From Rhodanobacter sp. (lineage in GTDB: Bacteria; Pseudomonadota; Gammaproteobacteria; Xanthomonadales; Rhodanobacteraceae): a DNA stretch of 64,000 nt. The position numbers and the translations under genes are program-made. Every line of letters starts with the position of its first letter. Position 1 is the stretch's first letter. The stretch is taken from positions 98,320-162,319 of the forward strand of contig SCRM01000020.1 of NCBI GenBank assembly GCA_004298045.1. The letters are read 5' to 3'. Below are positions 1-8,457 of this stretch, one piece after another. The notes under the pieces were generated by a model, which did not search any database, had not been told where the DNA came from, and saw nothing but the letters and a program-made list of their open reading frames with translations.

Positions 1-439
1 GGATCGCACAGTCGATGCCTTCCTCGATCAGGCCGATATTGCGGTCGCTCATCGACAGTTCGAGGCGGATGTCCGGGTATTTAGCCTCGAACTCGGCGAG
101 GTTGGGGATCAGCGCGGCGCGGCCTATCGACACGTTCACTGCCACGCGCAGCTTGCCGCTGGGCTTGGTGCGCGCGTAGTTCAGCGCCTCCACCGCCTCG
201 CCGAGGTCGGCCAGGATCACCTTGCAGCGCTGATAGAACGCCTCGCCGTCGTCGGTGAGGCGCAGCGCCCGCGTGCTGCGGAACAGCAGGCGCACGCCGA
301 TCCGCTCCTCCAGCCGCGACACCGCGCGGCTCACCCCTGATGGCGTCATGCCCAACTGCACGGCGGCGGCCGCAAAGCTATGCGCCTCCACCACGCGGAC
401 AAAGCTCGATATTGCCGAGAAATCTTCCATGTTCGTCAT
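1..439 (-). CDS. LysR-family transcriptional regulator (3' end cut by the window edge)
   Basis: Reading the reverse strand from an ATG at 439 (a second in-frame ATG lies at 430) gives a typical LysR N-terminus: a winged helix-turn-helix at about residues 5-65 with the signature AVSRLEERIGVRLLFRSTRALRLT, followed by the start of the effector-binding domain (GKLRVAVNVSIGRAALIP). The gene runs off the left edge, so the C-terminal half is not visible. It is divergent from an RND efflux operon that starts at 574. That is the usual position of a MexT-like activator or other LysR regulator controlling a MexEF-OprN-type pump. The control relationship is inferred from position only. Confidence 0.9.
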   Translation of the reverse strand, partial: MTNMEDFSAISSFVRVVEAHSFAAAAVQLGMTPSGVSRAVSRLEERIGVRLLFRSTRALRLTDDGEAFYQRCKVILADLGEAVEALNYARTKPSGKLRVAVNVSIGRAALIPNLAEFEAKYPDIRLELSMSDRNIGLIEEGIDCAI

Positions 440-573
440 TGTGATGTCATTCGTGATTTGCTGTCACTAGTGGAGTTCATGAATTAAGGCTTTTCTGTAC
501 TTGGCGGTGTACCTATTATTCACCTCCCCATCGTGCTGCATCGCCGCACGACTCCACTCCAGGGAGCGCGAAG
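440..573. promoter_or_regulatory. Divergent LysR / efflux operon control region
   Basis: This 134-bp spacer separates the LysR gene from the efflux operon. It is clearly richer in A+T than its surroundings and contains the short palindrome TTCATGAA near 476, a possible part of a LysR (T-N11-A type) operator. A Shine-Dalgarno AGGGAG precedes the ATG at 574. No promoter boxes can be assigned with confidence. Confidence 0.4.
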
Positions 574-1821
574 ATGAAGAAGAAACTGATCCTGTCCGGC
601 CTCGTCGTGGTGGCGGTCGCCGTCAGCTGGGCACTGCTCGGAGAGCACGGCGGCAGCCACGCCCAGACCCCTGGCGCCGGCGCCGCCTTGCCGGAAGTGA
701 CCGTGGCGCGTGCCCTGCTGCGCCCGGTCAGCAACGGCGCCGACTTCACCGGCCGCGTGCAGGCGGTGGACAGCGTGCAGGTGCGCCCCCGCGTGGGCGG
801 CTACGTGGACTCGGTGGCGTTCAAGGAGGGCGCCCTGGTGCACAAGGGCGACGTGCTGTTCCGCATCGACCCGCGCCCCTTCCAGGCCGAGGTAGACCGG
901 CTCACCGCCAACCGCACCCATGCGCTGGTCGAACTGGGCCTGGCCCAGGGCAATGCCCAGCGCGGTCGCCGCCTGCTCGACCAGCATGCGATCGCGCAGG
1001 AGGAGGCCGACCGCCTCGACACCGCCGCACAGAGCGCGCGCGCCATGCTCGCCGCCGCCGATGCCGCGCTGGCCACCGCCAAGCTTAACCTCGGTTTCAC
1101 CGAGGTGCGCGCGCCGATCGACGGCCGCGTCAGCAACGTGCACATCACCCCCGGCAACCTCGTGGGCAGCAGCGACGTGCTGACCAGCGTGGTCTCGGTG
1201 AACCCGGTCTACGTGGTCTTCGACGTGGACGAGCACACCTGGCTGAAGCTGGACCACCTGCGCGCCAAGGCCACGCAGGACGGCAACAGCCCGCGCATTG
1301 AGGCCACGATGGAACTGTCCGACGAGAGCGGCTACCCGCACACCGGCCGCATCGACTTCGTCGACAACCAGCTGCACACCGACTCCGGCACGATGCGGCT
1401 GCGCGCGGTGTTCGACAACCATGACGGCCTGTTCACCCCCGGCCTGTACGCGCGCATCCGCCTGCGGAGCGGCCACCCGCAGCCGCGCCTGCTGATCGAC
1501 GACCGTGCGGTGGGCACCGACCTCGGCAACCAGTTCGTCTACGTGGTGGACGCCAGGCACAAGGTGGAATACCGCAAGGTCACCACCGGCGCACTGTTCC
1601 ACGGTCTGCGCGTGGTCGACAGCGGCCTCGCGCCCGGCGACGTGGTGGTGGTGAACGGCCTGCAGCGCGTGCGCCCGGGCGCCGAGGTGAGCCCGCAGCA
1701 GGTGGCAATGGATTACCGCCTCGATGCACGGGACAAGGCGGTAGTCGAAGCCGCGCCGGCATCGAACGACAGCGAGCGCACCGCGATGACCGCACCGCCG
1801 AAACGCCTACCGCAAGGCTGA
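574..1821 (+). CDS. RND efflux periplasmic adaptor (membrane fusion protein, MexE/AcrA type)
   Basis: A 415-aa protein with an N-terminal signal segment (positively charged MKKK, then a hydrophobic stretch to about residue 23). It has the standard adaptor order: biotinyl-lipoyl half-motif (VRPRVGGYVDSVAFKEGALV), an alpha-helical hairpin rich in Ala, Gln and Arg, the second lipoyl half (VRAPIDGRVSNVHITPGNLV), a beta-barrel, and a membrane-proximal domain (GDVVVVNGLQRVRPGAEV). It links the inner-membrane pump (2017-5202) to the outer-membrane channel (5204-6769). The start follows a good AGGGAG. Substrates cannot be read from sequence; MexEF-OprN relatives export quinolones, chloramphenicol and quorum-sensing precursors. 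Confidence 0.93.
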   Translation: MKKKLILSGLVVVAVAVSWALLGEHGGSHAQTPGAGAALPEVTVARALLRPVSNGADFTGRVQAVDSVQVRPRVGGYVDSVAFKEGALVHKGDVLFRIDPRPFQAEVDRLTANRTHALVELGLAQGNAQRGRRLLDQHAIAQEEADRLDTAAQSARAMLAAADAALATAKLNLGFTEVRAPIDGRVSNVHITPGNLVGSSDVLTSVVSVNPVYVVFDVDEHTWLKLDHLRAKATQDGNSPRIEATMELSDESGYPHTGRIDFVDNQLHTDSGTMRLRAVFDNHDGLFTPGLYARIRLRSGHPQPRLLIDDRAVGTDLGNQFVYVVDARHKVEYRKVTTGALFHGLRVVDSGLAPGDVVVVNGLQRVRPGAEVSPQQVAMDYRLDARDKAVVEAAPASNDSERTAMTAPPKRLPQG

Positions 1822-1828
1822 GCGCCCT

Positions 1829-1989
1829 GCCCTTCTTCCTCTCCCTGCCGGGGAGGGGACCGAGGCGAGGGGCAAATCCCGCACAAGCACCCCCCACCCA
1901 TCGAAACCAAAAGCGCATTGCCGAAGCCCGAGCGCATCGGCAAGCCCCGCCCCTCACCCCAACCCTCTCCACCGGAGGGGAGAGGGGCG
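1829..1989. repeat. Pair of inverted REP-like GC-rich elements
   Basis: The spacer between adaptor and pump genes holds two related blocks in opposite orientation: about 1829-1872 (CTCTCCCTGCCGGGGAGGGG...GAGGCGAGGGGC) and about 1946-1989 (GCCCCTCACCCC...CCGGAGGGGAGAGGGG). Each has a CTCTCC/GGAGAG-type core, and the second resembles the reverse complement of the first. They look like intergenic dispersed palindromes and could form a large stem-loop in the operon mRNA. An open frame runs through them into the pump gene but does not look translated. Confidence 0.6.
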
Positions 1990-2016
1990 GCATTCTGGAG
2001 TCATCGAGACAAACCC

Positions 2017-5000
2017 ATGAAAAACATCGCCCAGTTTTTCGTCGACCGGCCGATCATGGCCGCCGTGCTGTCGCTGCTGTTCGTGATCACCGGCGCCATC
2101 GCGGTGTTCCAGCTGCCGATCAGCGAATACCCCGAAGTGGTGCCGCCCACCGTGGTGGTGCGCGCCAACTACCCCGGCGCCAACCCCAAGGTGATCGCCG
2201 AGACCGTGGCCACGCCGCTGGAAACGCAGATCAACGGCGTGGAAGGCATGCTCTACACCTCCTCGCAGGCCACCAGCGACGGCGTGATGACGCTCACCGT
2301 CACCTTCGCGCTGGGCACCGACCTGAACACCGCCCAGGTGGAAGTGCAGAACCGCGTGGCGCAGGCGCTGCCGCGGCTGCCCGAGGAGGTGCAGCGGCTG
2401 GGCGTGACCACGCAGAAGAGCTCGCCCGACCTCACCATGGTGGTGCACCTCACCTCGCCCGACCAGCGCTACGACATGCTGTACCTGTCGAACTTCGCGC
2501 GGCTGCACGTGAAGGACGTGCTGGGCCGCCTGAACGGCGTGGGCGACGTGCAGATCTTCGGCGCCGGCGAATACTCCATGCGCGTGTGGCTGAACCCGGA
2601 TGCGCTGGCCCAGCGCGGGCTCACCACCGGCGACGTGGCCCGCGCCATCCGCGAGCAGAACGTGCAGGTGGCGGCCGGCAAGCTCAACGCGCCGCCGGTG
2701 CGCGGCGACGCCGACTTCCAGCTCAACATCAACACCCAGGGCCGGCTCGGCACGGCCGAGGATTTCCGCAACATCATCGTGCGCAGCGGCGCCGACGGCG
2801 GCGTGGTGCACCTGGGCGACGTGGCGCGGGTGGAACTGGGCTCCAACCAGTACGCGCTGCGCAGCCTGCTGGACAACCAGCCGGCGGTGGCGCTGCCGAT
2901 CTTCGCGCGGCCCGGCTCCAACGCCATCCAGATCTCCGACGAGGTGCGCGCCACCATGGCGCAGCTGAAGCAGGAGTTCCCGCAGGGCATCGACTACCAC
3001 ATCGTGTACGACCCCACGGTGTTCGTGCGCGGCTCGATCGAGGCGGTGGCGCACACCCTGCTGGAGGCGATCCTGCTGGTGGTGCTGGTGGTGATCCTGT
3101 TCCTGCAGACCTGGCGCGCGTCCGTCATTCCGCTGATCGCGGTGCCGGTGTCGCTGATCGGCACGTTTGCGGTGATGTACCTGGTCGGCTTCTCGCTCAA
3201 CGCATTGAGCCTGTTCGGCATGGTGCTGGCGATCGGCATCGTGGTGGATGACGCCATCGTGGTGGTGGAGAACGTGGAGCGCCACATCGAGCTGGGGCAG
3301 TCGCCGAAGGAGGCCACGCGCAAGGCGATGCACGAGGTCACCGGGCCGATCGTGGCCACCGCGCTGGTGCTGTGCGCGGTGTTCATCCCCACCGCCTTCA
3401 TCAGCGGCCTCACCGGCGAGTTCTACCGCCAGTTCGCGCTGACCATCGCGATCTCCACGGTGATCTCGGCATTCAACTCGCTGACCCTGAGCCCGGCGCT
3501 GTCCGCGATCCTGCTCAAGCCGCACGGTGCGCCGAAGGATCGCCTCACTCGCGCCATTGACCGCCTGTTCGGCTGGCTGTTCCGCCCGTTCAACCGCCTT
3601 TTCCAGCGCGGTGAGGAACGCTACGTGGCGGGCACGCGCCGCATGCAGGGCAAGGGCGGCGCCGCGCTGTTGGTGTACGCGGGCCTGATCGCGCTCACCG
3701 CGTTCGGCTTCTGGCACGTGCCCACCGGTTTCGTGCCGACCCAGGACAAGCAGTACCTGGTGTCGTTCGCCCAGCTGCCCGACGCTGCCTCGCTGGACCG
3801 CACCGAGGACGTGATCAAGCAGATGAGCGCAATCGCGCTGAAGCAGCCCGGCGTGCAGAGCGCGGTGGCCTTCCCCGGCCTGTCGGTGAACGGTTTCACC
3901 AACTCGACCAACGCCGGCATCGTGTTCGTCACGCTGAAGCCGTTCGAGGAGCGGCGCAGCGCGGATCTTTCCGCGGGTGCGATCGCCGGTGCACTGAACG
4001 CGAAGTTCGCGGCGATCCAGGACGCCTACATCGCAGTGTTCCCGCCGCCGCCGGTGATGGGCCTGGGCACGATCGGCGGCTTCCGCCTGCAGGTCGAGGA
4101 CCGCGGCCAGGTCGGCTTCGACGAGCTGTACCAGCAGACGCAGAAGCTGATTGCGGCGAGCCGCAAGGATCCGGAGCTGGCCGGGTTGTTCTCCAGCTTC
4201 CAGGTGAACGTGCCGCAGGTGGACGTGAACGTGGATCGTGCCAAGGCCAAGACCGAAGGCGTGAACCTGGGCGACGTCTACCAGACCATGCAGGCCTACC
4301 TCGGCTCGCTCTACGTCAACGACTTCAACCGCTTCGGCCGCACCTACCAAGTGAACCTGTCCGCCGAGCCGCAGTTCCGCAGCGATCTTGCGGACATCAG
4401 CCAGCTGAAGACACGCAACGCGAAGGGCGAGATGGTGCCGCTGGGCTCCTTCGTCACCGTGGCGCACGGCGCCGGCCCGGATCGCGTGCAGCACTACAAC
4501 GGCTATCCCACCGCCGAGATCAACGGCGGCCCGGCGCCGGGCTACAGCTCGGGCCAGGCGCAGGCGGAAATGGAGAAGCTGGCGCGCCAGGTGCTGCCGA
4601 ACGGCATGAGCTTCGAGTGGACCGACCTTACGTATCAGCAGATTCTCGCCGGCAACACCGCGGTACTGGTGTTCCCGCTGTGCGTGCTGCTGGTGTTCCT
4701 GGTGCTGTCCTCGCTGTACGAGAGTTGGTCGCTGCCGCTGGCGGTGATCCTGATCGTGCCGATGGTGCTCTTGTCCGCCATCGCCGGCGTGTGGCTGTCG
4801 GGTGGTGACAACAACATCTTCACCCAGATCGGCCTGATCGTGCTGGTGGGCCTGGCCTGCAAGAACGCGATCCTGATCGTGGAGTTCGCCCGCGAAATGC
4901 AGATGGAAGGCATGAGCCGCCACGAGGCGGTGCTGGAGGCAGCACGGCTGCGTCTGCGCCCGATCCTGATGACCTCGTTCGCCTTCATCATGGGCGTGGT

Positions 5001-5202
5001 GCCGCTGGTGACCTCGCACGGCGCCGGCGCCGAGATGCGCCACGCGATGGGCGTGGCGGTGTTCGCCGGCATGCTCGGCGTGACCGTCTTCGGGCTGATC
5101 TACACCCCGCTGTTCTACGTCGTGATCCGCGCCCTGGTGGAGCGCCGCGAAGCGCGCAAGCACGCGCAGGCGAACGCACTGCCGGCGCTGGAGGGCCATT
5201 GA
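2017..5202 (+). CDS. RND multidrug efflux transporter, inner-membrane pump (MexF/AcrB type)
   Basis: A 1061-aa proton-driven HAE-1 transporter of normal length. The start is set at ATG 2017 because MKNIAQFFVDRPIMAAVLS is the conserved N-terminus; upstream in-frame codons fall in repeat DNA. Visible hallmarks are the TM4 proton-relay pair Asp411-Asp412 (VVDDAIVVVENVERH), the TM10 lysine Lys949 (GLACKNAILIVEFA), two periplasmic porter loops and twelve hydrophobic helices arranged as two repeats. It is co-transcribed with the adaptor upstream and the channel one base downstream. Confidence 0.96.
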   Translation: MKNIAQFFVDRPIMAAVLSLLFVITGAIAVFQLPISEYPEVVPPTVVVRANYPGANPKVIAETVATPLETQINGVEGMLYTSSQATSDGVMTLTVTFALGTDLNTAQVEVQNRVAQALPRLPEEVQRLGVTTQKSSPDLTMVVHLTSPDQRYDMLYLSNFARLHVKDVLGRLNGVGDVQIFGAGEYSMRVWLNPDALAQRGLTTGDVARAIREQNVQVAAGKLNAPPVRGDADFQLNINTQGRLGTAEDFRNIIVRSGADGGVVHLGDVARVELGSNQYALRSLLDNQPAVALPIFARPGSNAIQISDEVRATMAQLKQEFPQGIDYHIVYDPTVFVRGSIEAVAHTLLEAILLVVLVVILFLQTWRASVIPLIAVPVSLIGTFAVMYLVGFSLNALSLFGMVLAIGIVVDDAIVVVENVERHIELGQSPKEATRKAMHEVTGPIVATALVLCAVFIPTAFISGLTGEFYRQFALTIAISTVISAFNSLTLSPALSAILLKPHGAPKDRLTRAIDRLFGWLFRPFNRLFQRGEERYVAGTRRMQGKGGAALLVYAGLIALTAFGFWHVPTGFVPTQDKQYLVSFAQLPDAASLDRTEDVIKQMSAIALKQPGVQSAVAFPGLSVNGFTNSTNAGIVFVTLKPFEERRSADLSAGAIAGALNAKFAAIQDAYIAVFPPPPVMGLGTIGGFRLQVEDRGQVGFDELYQQTQKLIAASRKDPELAGLFSSFQVNVPQVDVNVDRAKAKTEGVNLGDVYQTMQAYLGSLYVNDFNRFGRTYQVNLSAEPQFRSDLADISQLKTRNAKGEMVPLGSFVTVAHGAGPDRVQHYNGYPTAEINGGPAPGYSSGQAQAEMEKLARQVLPNGMSFEWTDLTYQQILAGNTAVLVFPLCVLLVFLVLSSLYESWSLPLAVILIVPMVLLSAIAGVWLSGGDNNIFTQIGLIVLVGLACKNAILIVEFAREMQMEGMSRHEAVLEAARLRLRPILMTSFAFIMGVVPLVTSHGAGAEMRHAMGVAVFAGMLGVTVFGLIYTPLFYVVIRALVERREARKHAQANALPALEGH

Positions 5203-5203
5203 G

Positions 5204-6769
5204 ATGAATATGACTCGACTCTTGGAGCACCGCTCTTTCGCCTTTGCTCGTCACCCCGGCGAATGTCGGGGTCCAGCGACTTTGACTTCGACCACCCAAC
5301 GGCGCTGGATGCCTGCTTCCGCAGGCATGACGGGCAAGATGACCGCCTTGTTCGCTGCCCTAGCGCTGGCCGGTTGCGTCAGCGTGGGACCGAACTACCA
5401 CAAGCCCGCCACGCCCACGCCGCAACTGCAGGGCTTCGACGCGGTGCGCGAAAGCGCCGCGCAGTTTCAGGCCGCGTGGTGGAAGCAGTTCGGCGACCCC
5501 ACCCTCGATGCGCTGATCCAGCGCGCGGCGGCGAACAACCTCGACCTGCGCATCGCGGTGGCGCGCCTCGCCGAATCGCGCGCCCTGCTCGGCGGCGCGA
5601 AGTCGCAGTACCTGCCGGACATCCAGGCCGGCGCCTCGTATACGCGCAGCCGCGAGCAGACGCCCGGCGTCAGCGCTCGGCGCAACACGGTGACCGCCTA
5701 CCAGGCCGGCTTCGACGCGAGCTGGGAGATCGACGTGTTCGGCGGCGTGCGCCGCTCGGTGGAAGCCGCGCACGCCGACCTCGGCGCCAGCGAGGCCGCG
5801 CTGCAGGATGCCCAGGTGAGCCTGTTCGCCGAGGTGGCGCGCAACTACTTCGACCTGCGCGGCACCCAGCAACGGCAGGACATCGCCCGGCGCGACATCG
5901 CCAACCAGCAGGACACGCTGAAGCTGATCCGCGCCCGCGCCGAGGTGGGCACCGCCTCGGACCAAGACGTGGCCAGCGCCGCGGCGCAACTGAGCGCGAC
6001 GGAGGCGCAACTGCCCCTGCTCGACATCCAGGCGCATGCGGACACCTACCGCCTCGCCGTGCTGCTGGGCGAACAGCCCGGCGCGCTCGACGTCGACGTG
6101 TCGCCGCAGACGTTCAAGCCGATCGACGCGGTGCTGCCGATCGGCGCTGCCGGCGACGTGCTGTCGCGCCGCCCCGACGTGCGCATCGCCGAACGCGAAT
6201 ACGCCGCCGCCAACGCGCGCATCGGCGTGGCCAAGGCGGATTTCTTCCCGCACCTCTCGCTGGGCGGCTTCCTCGGCTTCCTCGCCGGGCGCAGCAACGA
6301 CTTCGGCAGCCCGTCCACCCGCGCCTGGTCGATTGCGCCCAGCATCACCTGGGACGGCCTCAACGTGCAGCGCGTGCGCGCCAACCTGCACGCCGCCGAG
6401 GCACGCGCGGACGCGGCCCAAGCGAACTACCAGCGCACCGTGCTGGAGGCGATCGAGGACGTCGACAACGCCGTGGTCGGCTATAACCTGCAGCACGACC
6501 GCGTCGAGAAGCTGATCGCGCAGTCACAGCAGAGCCGCCGCGCCGCCGAGCTGGCCAAGGTGCGCTATGAGCAAGGCGCCACCGGCCATCTGGAACTGCT
6601 GGACGCCGAACGCGTGCAACTCGCCGCGGACGACGCATTGGCCCAGGCGCAGGCCGCGATCGACGCCCGCGCGGTGGCGCTGTACAAGGCGCTCGGCGGC
6701 GGCTGGCAAGCCTGCGGCAGCGACGCGCAGTGCGCGTCGGTCGCCACCCCGGTGGCCGCTGTGCCCTGA
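5204..6769 (+). CDS. Outer-membrane efflux lipoprotein (NodT/OprN family) with a repeat inserted at its 5' end
   Basis: The 521-aa frame from ATG 5204 has a strong GGAGGG just before the end of the pump gene. The family N-terminus, a hydrophobic signal plus lipobox (ALALAGC), appears only at residues 46-58. Residues about 16-43 are encoded by a dispersed genomic repeat (5249-5332) read in frame. Further on are two OEP repeats typical of TolC-like channels (RPDVRIAEREYAAANARIGVAKADFFP, then IEDVDNAVVGYN). Translation could instead start at ATG 5327 or 5339, giving a normal-length lipoprotein signal. It is the third gene of the efflux operon and forms the exit duct. Confidence 0.9.
   Translation: MNMTRLLEHRSFAFARHPGECRGPATLTSTTQRRWMPASAGMTGKMTALFAALALAGCVSVGPNYHKPATPTPQLQGFDAVRESAAQFQAAWWKQFGDPTLDALIQRAAANNLDLRIAVARLAESRALLGGAKSQYLPDIQAGASYTRSREQTPGVSARRNTVTAYQAGFDASWEIDVFGGVRRSVEAAHADLGASEAALQDAQVSLFAEVARNYFDLRGTQQRQDIARRDIANQQDTLKLIRARAEVGTASDQDVASAAAQLSATEAQLPLLDIQAHADTYRLAVLLGEQPGALDVDVSPQTFKPIDAVLPIGAAGDVLSRRPDVRIAEREYAAANARIGVAKADFFPHLSLGGFLGFLAGRSNDFGSPSTRAWSIAPSITWDGLNVQRVRANLHAAEARADAAQANYQRTVLEAIEDVDNAVVGYNLQHDRVEKLIAQSQQSRRAAELAKVRYEQGATGHLELLDAERVQLAADDALAQAQAAIDARAVALYKALGGGWQACGSDAQCASVATPVAAVP
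5249..5332 (+). repeat. Dispersed palindromic repeat inside the channel gene
   Basis: The block begins CGTCACCCCGGCGAATGTCGGGGTCCAGCG and ends CGCTGGATGCCTGC...GCAGGCATGACG. The two ends are complementary (CGTCA/TGACG, CCAGCG/CGCTGG), each with its own small hairpin (CCCCGGC..TCGGGG; GCCTGC..GCAGGC). This is the widely dispersed repeat of Xanthomonadales and related proteobacteria that is normally intergenic. Its length of 84 bp is a multiple of three and it contains no in-frame stop. Confidence 0.8.
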
Positions 6770-6854
6770 GAGGCTGCGGGTTTTTCAACTCCTGCTGCAC
6801 ACAGCGTACAGGTACCGGCCGGGCACGCCCGTCGCCGGCGCGGGCTGGCAAACC

Positions 6855-6928
6855 CCATGTAGGACCCGCTTGCGGGCGATGCTCCTCGCGAAAGGCACCA
6901 TCGCCCGCAAACGGGCCCCTACACATGG
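6855..6928. repeat. Intergenic inverted repeat (CATGTAGG...CCTACACATG)
   Basis: The 296-bp gap after the efflux operon holds an imperfect palindrome. The left arm is CATGTAGGACCCGCTTGCGGGCGATG and the right arm is CATCGCCCGCAAACGGGCCCCTACACATG. It resembles the TGTAGGAGC...GCTCCTACA dispersed repeats of Xanthomonadales and Pseudomonas, and could act as a terminator for the operon. Nothing else is recognisable in the gap. Confidence 0.65.
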
Positions 6929-7065
6929 CCACCGAACGGTCGTTTCTGGCTCCCTGAAAAGCTCACAGGCTCCGAGCGCGGCGTGCCAGCGGAAGGCGCC
7001 GGACGCACCGCTGCCGCCGCGGGCTTGCTTGCATTCACCAGGCGGTTGGCCGGGCCGCCGTACCT

Positions 7066-7383
7066 CTATTCGGCCAGAGGATCGGGTTTTGAGGCAGCGG
7101 CTTGATGGTCACCGCTCCGCGCCTGCCCCGCGTTGCGCAGCCACAGTGCCGCCAGTTCCAACGCGCCACTGCGGAGCCAACCGCCGGTGCCAGAAGCCGC
7201 AACGCGCGGCAGGCGCAGGTTGCCGAGGGCGAAGCCAAGGCCGACCACGATGCCGAGGCCTGCCAGGGGGTGCGCCTTGATGCGCATCGCGAGCCGTGCG
7301 GCGGGGGCGGCGAGCGCTGCGGCCTGCGCGTTCACTTCCGCCTGCGCGTTCCGCACGGCTTGTCGTTGCGCACGCCACATCAT
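7066..7383 (-). CDS. YqjK-like small protein, last gene of a YqjD/YqjE/YqjK-type set
   Basis: A 105-aa protein whose ATG (7383) overlaps the stop of the upstream gene in an ATGA arrangement, so it is probably translationally coupled. It has a basic N-terminus (MMWRAQRQAVRNAQ), an Ala-rich amphipathic stretch and one hydrophobic segment at about residues 40-55 (HPLAGLGIVVGLGFALGN), then a polar tail. Sequence similarity is weak. The assignment rests on size, topology and position after the DUF883 and holin-like genes, as in enterobacterial yqjD-yqjE-yqjK. The role is unknown, possibly envelope or stationary-phase physiology. Confidence 0.7.
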   Translation of the reverse strand: MMWRAQRQAVRNAQAEVNAQAAALAAPAARLAMRIKAHPLAGLGIVVGLGFALGNLRLPRVAASGTGGWLRSGALELAALWLRNAGQARSGDHQAAASKPDPLAE

Positions 7384-7802
7384 GGGGCGCCGCCTGTGCG
7401 TTCGGTGGCGCGCGGGGTCTGCAGCAGGCCCGCCCACGCCCTGCGCGAGGCGGGCAGGCTGAGCCAGTGCAGGCAACACCGGAACGCCGCGATGGCAGCG
7501 CCGAGCAGCAGCATCTGCAGCAACGCGAGCAAGGCGAGTGCAAGCGGCCAGGAATGCAGCCAGCCGGCAAGCAGCACGCCGAGCAGGCCAAGCACGGTCA
7601 GCCCGAGCGCAACCGCCAGCGCAATGGCCACCAGCGCGCTGGCGAGCAAGCCGGTCAGCGCGCGGTGCGCCAAACCGAGTTCGGCGCCGAGCAGGCGCCC
7701 GTGCGCGCCCAGTAAGGCGCGCGCCGAACCGGCAAGCTGCGTGAGTTCCGCCCAGACCGAAGGCGCCGCGTCGGCTGCGGGCTCGCTGCTGTCGGTGGTC
7801 AT
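7380..7802 (-). CDS. Phage holin family (YqjE-like) membrane protein
   Basis: A 140-aa protein: acidic/polar N-terminus (residues 1-45) with an amphipathic helix, two long hydrophobic helices (about 50-80 and 85-110) separated by a short loop, and a basic C-terminal tail. This matches the Actinobacterial holin-X / YqjE superfamily. It lies 10 bp downstream of the DUF883 gene and overlaps the next gene by 4 bp, so the three form one operon. These proteins are not lysis genes; they are small inner-membrane proteins found with YqjD in many proteobacteria. Confidence 0.8.
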   Translation of the reverse strand: MTTDSSEPAADAAPSVWAELTQLAGSARALLGAHGRLLGAELGLAHRALTGLLASALVAIALAVALGLTVLGLLGVLLAGWLHSWPLALALLALLQMLLLGAAIAAFRCCLHWLSLPASRRAWAGLLQTPRATERTGGAP

Positions 7803-7812
7803 CGAAGGCGGT

Positions 7813-8175
7813 TCAACGGCGCAGCAGGCGCGCGAGCAGCCAGCCAGCGCCGAGCGCGATGGCTACCGACTGCACCGGCTTGTCGCGCACGTAATCGCGC
7901 ACTTCATCCAGCCATTGGTCGGCATGCTCGCGCGTGGCATCGACCGCGGCGCGTCCGCGCTCGCTGGCGGCGTCAAGCTTGGCACCGGCGCGGTGCGCGC
8001 CCGCCGCCACCTTGTCGGTGGCCGTGTGCAGGCCCGCTTCAACCCGGTCGGCCGCATGCTCCACGGCCTCTTTGGCCCCGGCCACGGCGGTCGACGTGGC
8101 CGCCTTGAAGCGCGCGGCGCCGGCGTCGATGGCGTCGGGGGATGATGTTGTGGTGGGGGAGGTTGGCTCGTTCAT
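7813..8175 (-). CDS. DUF883 (YqjD/ElaB-type) membrane-anchored protein
   Basis: A 120-aa protein starting at ATG 8175. It has a Thr/Ser/Pro-rich start, a long Ala-rich amphipathic helical stretch with heptad-like Lys/Asp/Glu spacing (residues 20-95), and the family's C-terminal motif: a charged DYVRDKPVQSVAIALGAGWLL followed by a terminal single helix and LLRR. YqjD/ElaB/YgaM proteins in E. coli tether 70S ribosomes to the inner membrane in stationary phase. That function is inferred here from the family only. First gene of the three-gene set ending at 7066. Confidence 0.85.
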   Translation of the reverse strand: MNEPTSPTTTSSPDAIDAGAARFKAATSTAVAGAKEAVEHAADRVEAGLHTATDKVAAGAHRAGAKLDAASERGRAAVDATREHADQWLDEVRDYVRDKPVQSVAIALGAGWLLARLLRR

Positions 8176-8197
8176 GTGGACTCCGTGGGTGGACGCG

Positions 8198-8353
8198 CTA
8201 TTTTGCCCGGCGCAAGAAGGCGATAACCGAAAGCACCAGAAACACGATGAACAGGGCTTTCGCAATCCCGGTGGCCGCGCCGGCGAAACCGCCGAACCCC
8301 AGCACGGCGGCAATCGCCGCAACGATCAAAAACACCAGCGTGTAATGCAGCAT
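8198..8353 (-). CDS. DUF1328 (YtjA/UPF0391) small membrane protein
   Basis: A 51-aa protein beginning [20 protein letters not shown], with a Gly-rich turn ([14 protein letters not shown]) and a second hydrophobic helix ending in RRAK. This is the complete and diagnostic layout of the DUF1328 family: two short helices around a GFGG..A motif. Function is unknown; relatives are often induced by envelope stress or stationary phase. It sits 22 bp upstream of the DUF883 gene on the same strand and may be co-transcribed with it. Confidence 0.88.
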   Translation of the reverse strand: MLHYTLVFLIVAAIAAVLGFGGFAGAATGIAKALFIVFLVLSVIAFLRRAK

Positions 8354-8457
8354 GACCCCAACGCACCATCTCGTTTGCCGCGTTGCTTGCGACTGTGCAC
8401 CCATCATCCACGGGGCTTGCCATTTGGGCGTGAAGGCCGCACCGCCGGCACGAGCGG

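Noticed and set aside
1954..5199. A 1081-codon open frame antisense to the RND pump gene
   Set aside because: His/Arg/Gln-rich composition with no domain; it is the mirror of a strongly GC-biased real gene. The same applies to the long antisense frames at 38677-41472, 16161-19049, 61384-63231 and 22057-24036.
7380..7802. Prophage lysis holin
   Set aside because: The holin-like fold is the YqjE type, and its partners are DUF883 and YqjK-like genes, not phage genes.
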